NCBI GenBank assembly: GCA_030550585.1 | Contig: JAUQPB010000002.1 | Location: 268,001 to 332,000 of the forward strand | DNA length: 64,000 nucleotides | Origin: Thermoproteota archaeon | GTDB taxonomy: Archaea; Thermoproteota; Thermoprotei_A; Sulfolobales; Ignisphaeraceae | Direction: 5' to 3' | Shown: piece after piece, positions 61,462-64,000 of the stretch | Layout of the letters: every line of letters begins with the position of its first letter | How positions within the stretch are numbered: position 1 is the first letter of the stretch | The notes under the pieces: model-generated | Told to the model about the DNA's origin: nothing | Databases searched by the model: none | Seen by the model: the letters and a program-made list of their open reading frames with translations, nothing else | Translations under genes and position numbers: made by a program

Positions 61462-63042
61462 CTACTGTTTTCTCCAGACAGGCTTTCCTCCAATGTATGT
61501 GGCTAGGACCTTTATGTTCTTCAACTCTCTCTCATCTGTTTTCAGAGGGTCTCTGTCAACGATTATGAAATCTGCTAGCTTTCCCGGCTCTAGAGTACCC
61601 AGATCCTCTTCTTCGAGTAGTATATATGCAGAGCCGTATGTGTAGTGGTGGAGGGCCTCTTCTACTGTTAGGCTCTGGCTCTCTGTATACCTATAGTGTT
61701 TAACGTTCTCGTATTTCCCCCTTGTAACTGCAGCGTATATTGTCTGCCACGGGTTTGCGGGCTCAACTGGGCTGTCCGTCCCAATGCCTACAGGAATTCC
61801 TTTTTCAATCATTGTCTTGAATGGGTATAGCCACTTTATCCTCTCCTCACCCAACCTCTGCAAAGCCCACCAATCAGATATGACAAAGTTTGGCTGAACA
61901 GACGCTGCAACCCCAAGCCTAGCCATTCTATCTATTTGATCTTCTCTAAGAACCGATGCATGCTCAATTCTATGTCTATACATCCTCGCATTCGGAAGCT
62001 CCTGGTATATATCTAAGATTACATCTATTGCCCTGTCGCCAATGCCGTGAATGGCCAGCTGAAGACCAGACTCATGGATTTTTCTGGCAGCTGCTCTAAG
62101 ATCTCTTGGATCTGTTGCTGGATAGCCGCTGGTTGAGGGGTCGTCTGAATAGGGTTTTGATAGCCATGCTGTTCTAGCACCTAGACTGCCATCTGCATAG
62201 AGCTTGACCCCAACTATTTTCAGGTACTCGTCTCCAAAACCACTCCTAAGCCCCACATCCCTTGCGACGTCTATGAAACTCCAAGACTTTCTAAAGTCTA
62301 GATAAACTCTAACCCTTATAGGCAGCTGCTTCTCCTTCCAAAGCTCTGTCAAAGCCTTTAAAACCTTTGGATCGCATCCAACGAAGCCAGCTGTTGTAAC
62401 GCCTTGCGAGGCTAGGTGGTTTAAGGCTCTTAGAAGAATCTTTTTATAGTCTTCAACAGATATGGAATCCTCAATCTTCTCCCTAACAGTGTTGAGGGCA
62501 TCCTCTCTAACAATACCTGTTGGAACACCCCTATCATCTCTAACAACATTGGGAGACTCAATCGTTGAAACGCTTGCGAGTTCCAAACCCCTTGAGTTGA
62601 GGACAGCAACATGCATGCAGATCCTGTAGAGTATAACCGGCCTATTGCTAACAACCTCGTCGAGATCCCATCTAGTTGGCCACCTCCTCTCCTCGAAAAG
62701 CTCTTGATCCCATCCAAATCCAATAATCCATAGAGTGTCAACAGATTTTGAAAACTCTTTCAGCCTCTCCTTAAGCTCTCTAATACTTTTAACGCCACGG
62801 AGATCGAGCATGCCAAGCTGAAGACCAAGCTCATCCAAGTGGATGTGAGAATCTATGAAGCCAGGCAGGACAGTTGCACCATTCAAATCGACAACATCTC
62901 CGCCAAGCAAACCAGCCACGCTTTTCGCAATGTCATTGCTACCGGCGTAGAGTATCCTACCCCACCCAACAACGATGGCCTCAACCCTCTTAACGGGCTT
63001 GAAAGACAGGTAGATATTTCCATTGACAAATGCTGTAACCAG
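61462..63042 (-). CDS. Amidohydrolase (YtcJ-like), apparent CTG start
   Basis: A metal-dependent amidohydrolase of the YtcJ/PF07969 group. Metal site: PGFIDSHIHLDELG (HxH), later QLAIHGIGDRAID, HRIEHASVLRED and GIGTDSPVEPANPW (final Asp), with TLEPGKLADFIIVDRDPL closing the small beta domain. The first ATG/GTG/TTG in frame is GTG 62919, but that drops the first beta-sandwich strands. The frame continues to a stop 41 codons upstream with family-like sequence (FVNGNIYL, AIVVGWGRILYAGS). No ATG/GTG/TTG lies there, but CTG 63042 follows GGTG by 7 nt. Substrate unknown; the family acts on exocyclic amides or cyclic urea-like bonds. Confidence 0.85.
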   Translation of the reverse strand: MVTAFVNGNIYLSFKPVKRVEAIVVGWGRILYAGSNDIAKSVAGLLGGDVVDLNGATVLPGFIDSHIHLDELGLQLGMLDLRGVKSIRELKERLKEFSKSVDTLWIIGFGWDQELFEERRWPTRWDLDEVVSNRPVILYRICMHVAVLNSRGLELASVSTIESPNVVRDDRGVPTGIVREDALNTVREKIEDSISVEDYKKILLRALNHLASQGVTTAGFVGCDPKVLKALTELWKEKQLPIRVRVYLDFRKSWSFIDVARDVGLRSGFGDEYLKIVGVKLYADGSLGARTAWLSKPYSDDPSTSGYPATDPRDLRAAARKIHESGLQLAIHGIGDRAIDVILDIYQELPNARMYRHRIEHASVLREDQIDRMARLGVAASVQPNFVISDWWALQRLGEERIKWLYPFKTMIEKGIPVGIGTDSPVEPANPWQTIYAAVTRGKYENVKHYRYTESQSLTVEEALHHYTYGSAYILLEEEDLGTLEPGKLADFIIVDRDPLKTDERELKNIKVLATYIGGKPVWRKQ

Positions 63043-63212
63043 ATATCATCACCAAAGAAAAATATGTTGAGGAAACATTAAAAACTTGTGCTACGCAAAG
63101 ACCGCATCTCTAAACTTATTTAAATTTTAACTTCTTTGAACTTATATAGCGGCAATGCTTTAATTGACTCGCGTTTTATCTGTGCTGTAATGCGCTTGTG
63201 CTGGTGAATCCC

Positions 63213-63986
63213 ATGGTTATCTACCCTGTTAAGCATGTTTCGTGGAGCGAAGTTGCTGAATGGAGTTTGAGACTTGCAAGGATTGTTGATGGTAGTGGGT
63301 TTAAGCCAGATGTTGTAGTCGCTGTTGGTAGAGGTGGTCTAGCAGTCTCTAGGATTCTAGCTGACGTTCTAGACGTTGACAAAATCCTTTATTTGCCTAT
63401 TAGATGGAGAGAAAAGTCTAGAAGACCTGGCGAAAACTATTTAGCTGAGCTAATAAGGTGCTTTGCAAAGGGCTCTGGCATAGAGCTTTGTATAGCCGAT
63501 GTTGTTAAGGGCCTCAGCATAGAAACAGCATTCAACTTTGAAATTGATTTGAATGGGTCTAAAGCACTCGCAGTTGAAGAGATATCTGCCACAGGCCTGC
63601 ACCTCGCAAAAGCTAGGGAGATTCTGATCAAAAAATGGAGAGCAGGAGATGTTAAGACAGCAACCCTAGTCTGGAAAACATCTACATCGCAGCTAAAGCC
63701 CGACTATGTATTCATCGAGACTAGAAGCTTTGTGTGGTTCCAATTCCCATGGTCAAGAGCATCAGACTACAAACAGTTTGCTAAAGTCGCCATGGAGGAG
63801 GAGTGCAGAAGAGGAGGCAAATGCTCATGGAGCATAGAAGAAATTGGAGAACTCTTCAAAAAATGGTATGGATTCGACCCAGACAAAAAATACTTAGAGA
63901 TAGCTCTTGAGAAACTCACAAAAGAGGAGATACTAAATAGGGTAAATAAACAGAATGTAATAGTCTATGAGATAAGAATTCAGTAG
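63213..63986 (+). CDS. Phosphoribosyltransferase-like protein
   Basis: The N-terminal ~170 residues follow the PRT type I fold (COG2236-like): VSWSEVAEWSLRLARIV, PDVVVAVGRGGLAVSRILADVL (pyrophosphate/GRGG loop) and the PRPP loop region ALAVEEISATGLHLAKAREIL, where the usual VDDxxDTG reads VEEISATG. The C-terminal ~90 residues (FVWFQFPWSRASDYKQF, ELFKKWYGFDPDKKYLEI) extend beyond the core. It may be a purine salvage PRT or a relative with altered substrate. The ATG at 63213 follows GGTG at 6 nt; a TATA-like element lies near 63139-63148. The gene appears complete 14 bp before the window end. Confidence 0.8.
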   Translation: MVIYPVKHVSWSEVAEWSLRLARIVDGSGFKPDVVVAVGRGGLAVSRILADVLDVDKILYLPIRWREKSRRPGENYLAELIRCFAKGSGIELCIADVVKGLSIETAFNFEIDLNGSKALAVEEISATGLHLAKAREILIKKWRAGDVKTATLVWKTSTSQLKPDYVFIETRSFVWFQFPWSRASDYKQFAKVAMEEECRRGGKCSWSIEEIGELFKKWYGFDPDKKYLEIALEKLTKEEILNRVNKQNVIVYEIRIQ

Positions 63987-64000
63987 AAACTAAAGAGCAA

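Overview
The window looks like a hyperthermophilic archaeon of the Thermoproteota (Crenarchaeota), probably Desulfurococcales or Ignisphaera-like; the genus is an inference. The basis is archaeal-type information processing (family B polymerase, archaeal DnaG, archaeal PheST and TyrS, a primase-like AEP protein), archaeal metabolism (pantoate kinase, thiolase with DUF35, class I PurE) and TATA boxes about 25 nt before starts. Many starts follow a GGTG(A) Shine-Dalgarno motif at 6-9 nt, which I used to choose among start codons. GTG and TTG starts are common. No rRNA, tRNA, IS element or cas gene is visible.

Layout. 1-3.1 kb: leftward glycosyltransferase genes (two GT4-like, one GT2). 3.6-7.1 kb: dihydropteroate synthase-like protein, a Cys-containing unknown and ThiC. 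7.2-8.9 kb: a CRISPR array of 24 repeats and 23 long spacers, transcribed leftward from a promoter at its right end. 9.5-14.2 kb: a small zinc-ribbon-like protein, a four-CBS protein with a possible ribosome-hibernation-type C-terminus, and a TrkH/TrkA/MscS-like set. 14.2-15.8 kb: thiolase and DUF35. 15.9-28.7 kb: mixed rightward genes (radical SAM, AEP primase-like, DUF89, rhomboid, MoaB, flippase, M29 peptidase, short alkyltransferase) ending in a threonine-synthase-like protein that lacks the PLP lysine and carries a C-terminal winged helix. 28.9-38.6 kb: biotin carboxylase, PolB, DnaG, TyrS, PheT, PheS. 38.8-41.6 kb: AIR-synthase-related protein, PurE, PurK. 41.8-47.7 kb: an oligopeptide/oligosaccharide-type ABC transporter with an anchored binding protein. 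47.9-55.4 kb: hypF-D-C-E, an MBL-fold protein and a degenerate acyl-CoA synthetase homologue. 55.5-57.0 kb: a tiny ORF and a polytopic membrane protein. 57.1-61.3 kb: an ECF transporter (S, A, T and a second A) with pantoate kinase inside the operon. 61.5-64 kb: an amidohydrolase and a phosphoribosyltransferase-like protein.

The most interesting points are the pseudo-threonine-synthase/HTH fusion (a candidate ligand-sensing regulator), the ECF/pantoate kinase operon (a candidate pantoate uptake and trapping system), the CBS protein with an HPF-like tail, an uncharacterised AEP protein, and two genes whose coding sequence continues upstream of any ATG/GTG/TTG: the amidohydrolase (apparent CTG start) and pheS (apparent ATT or ATA start).
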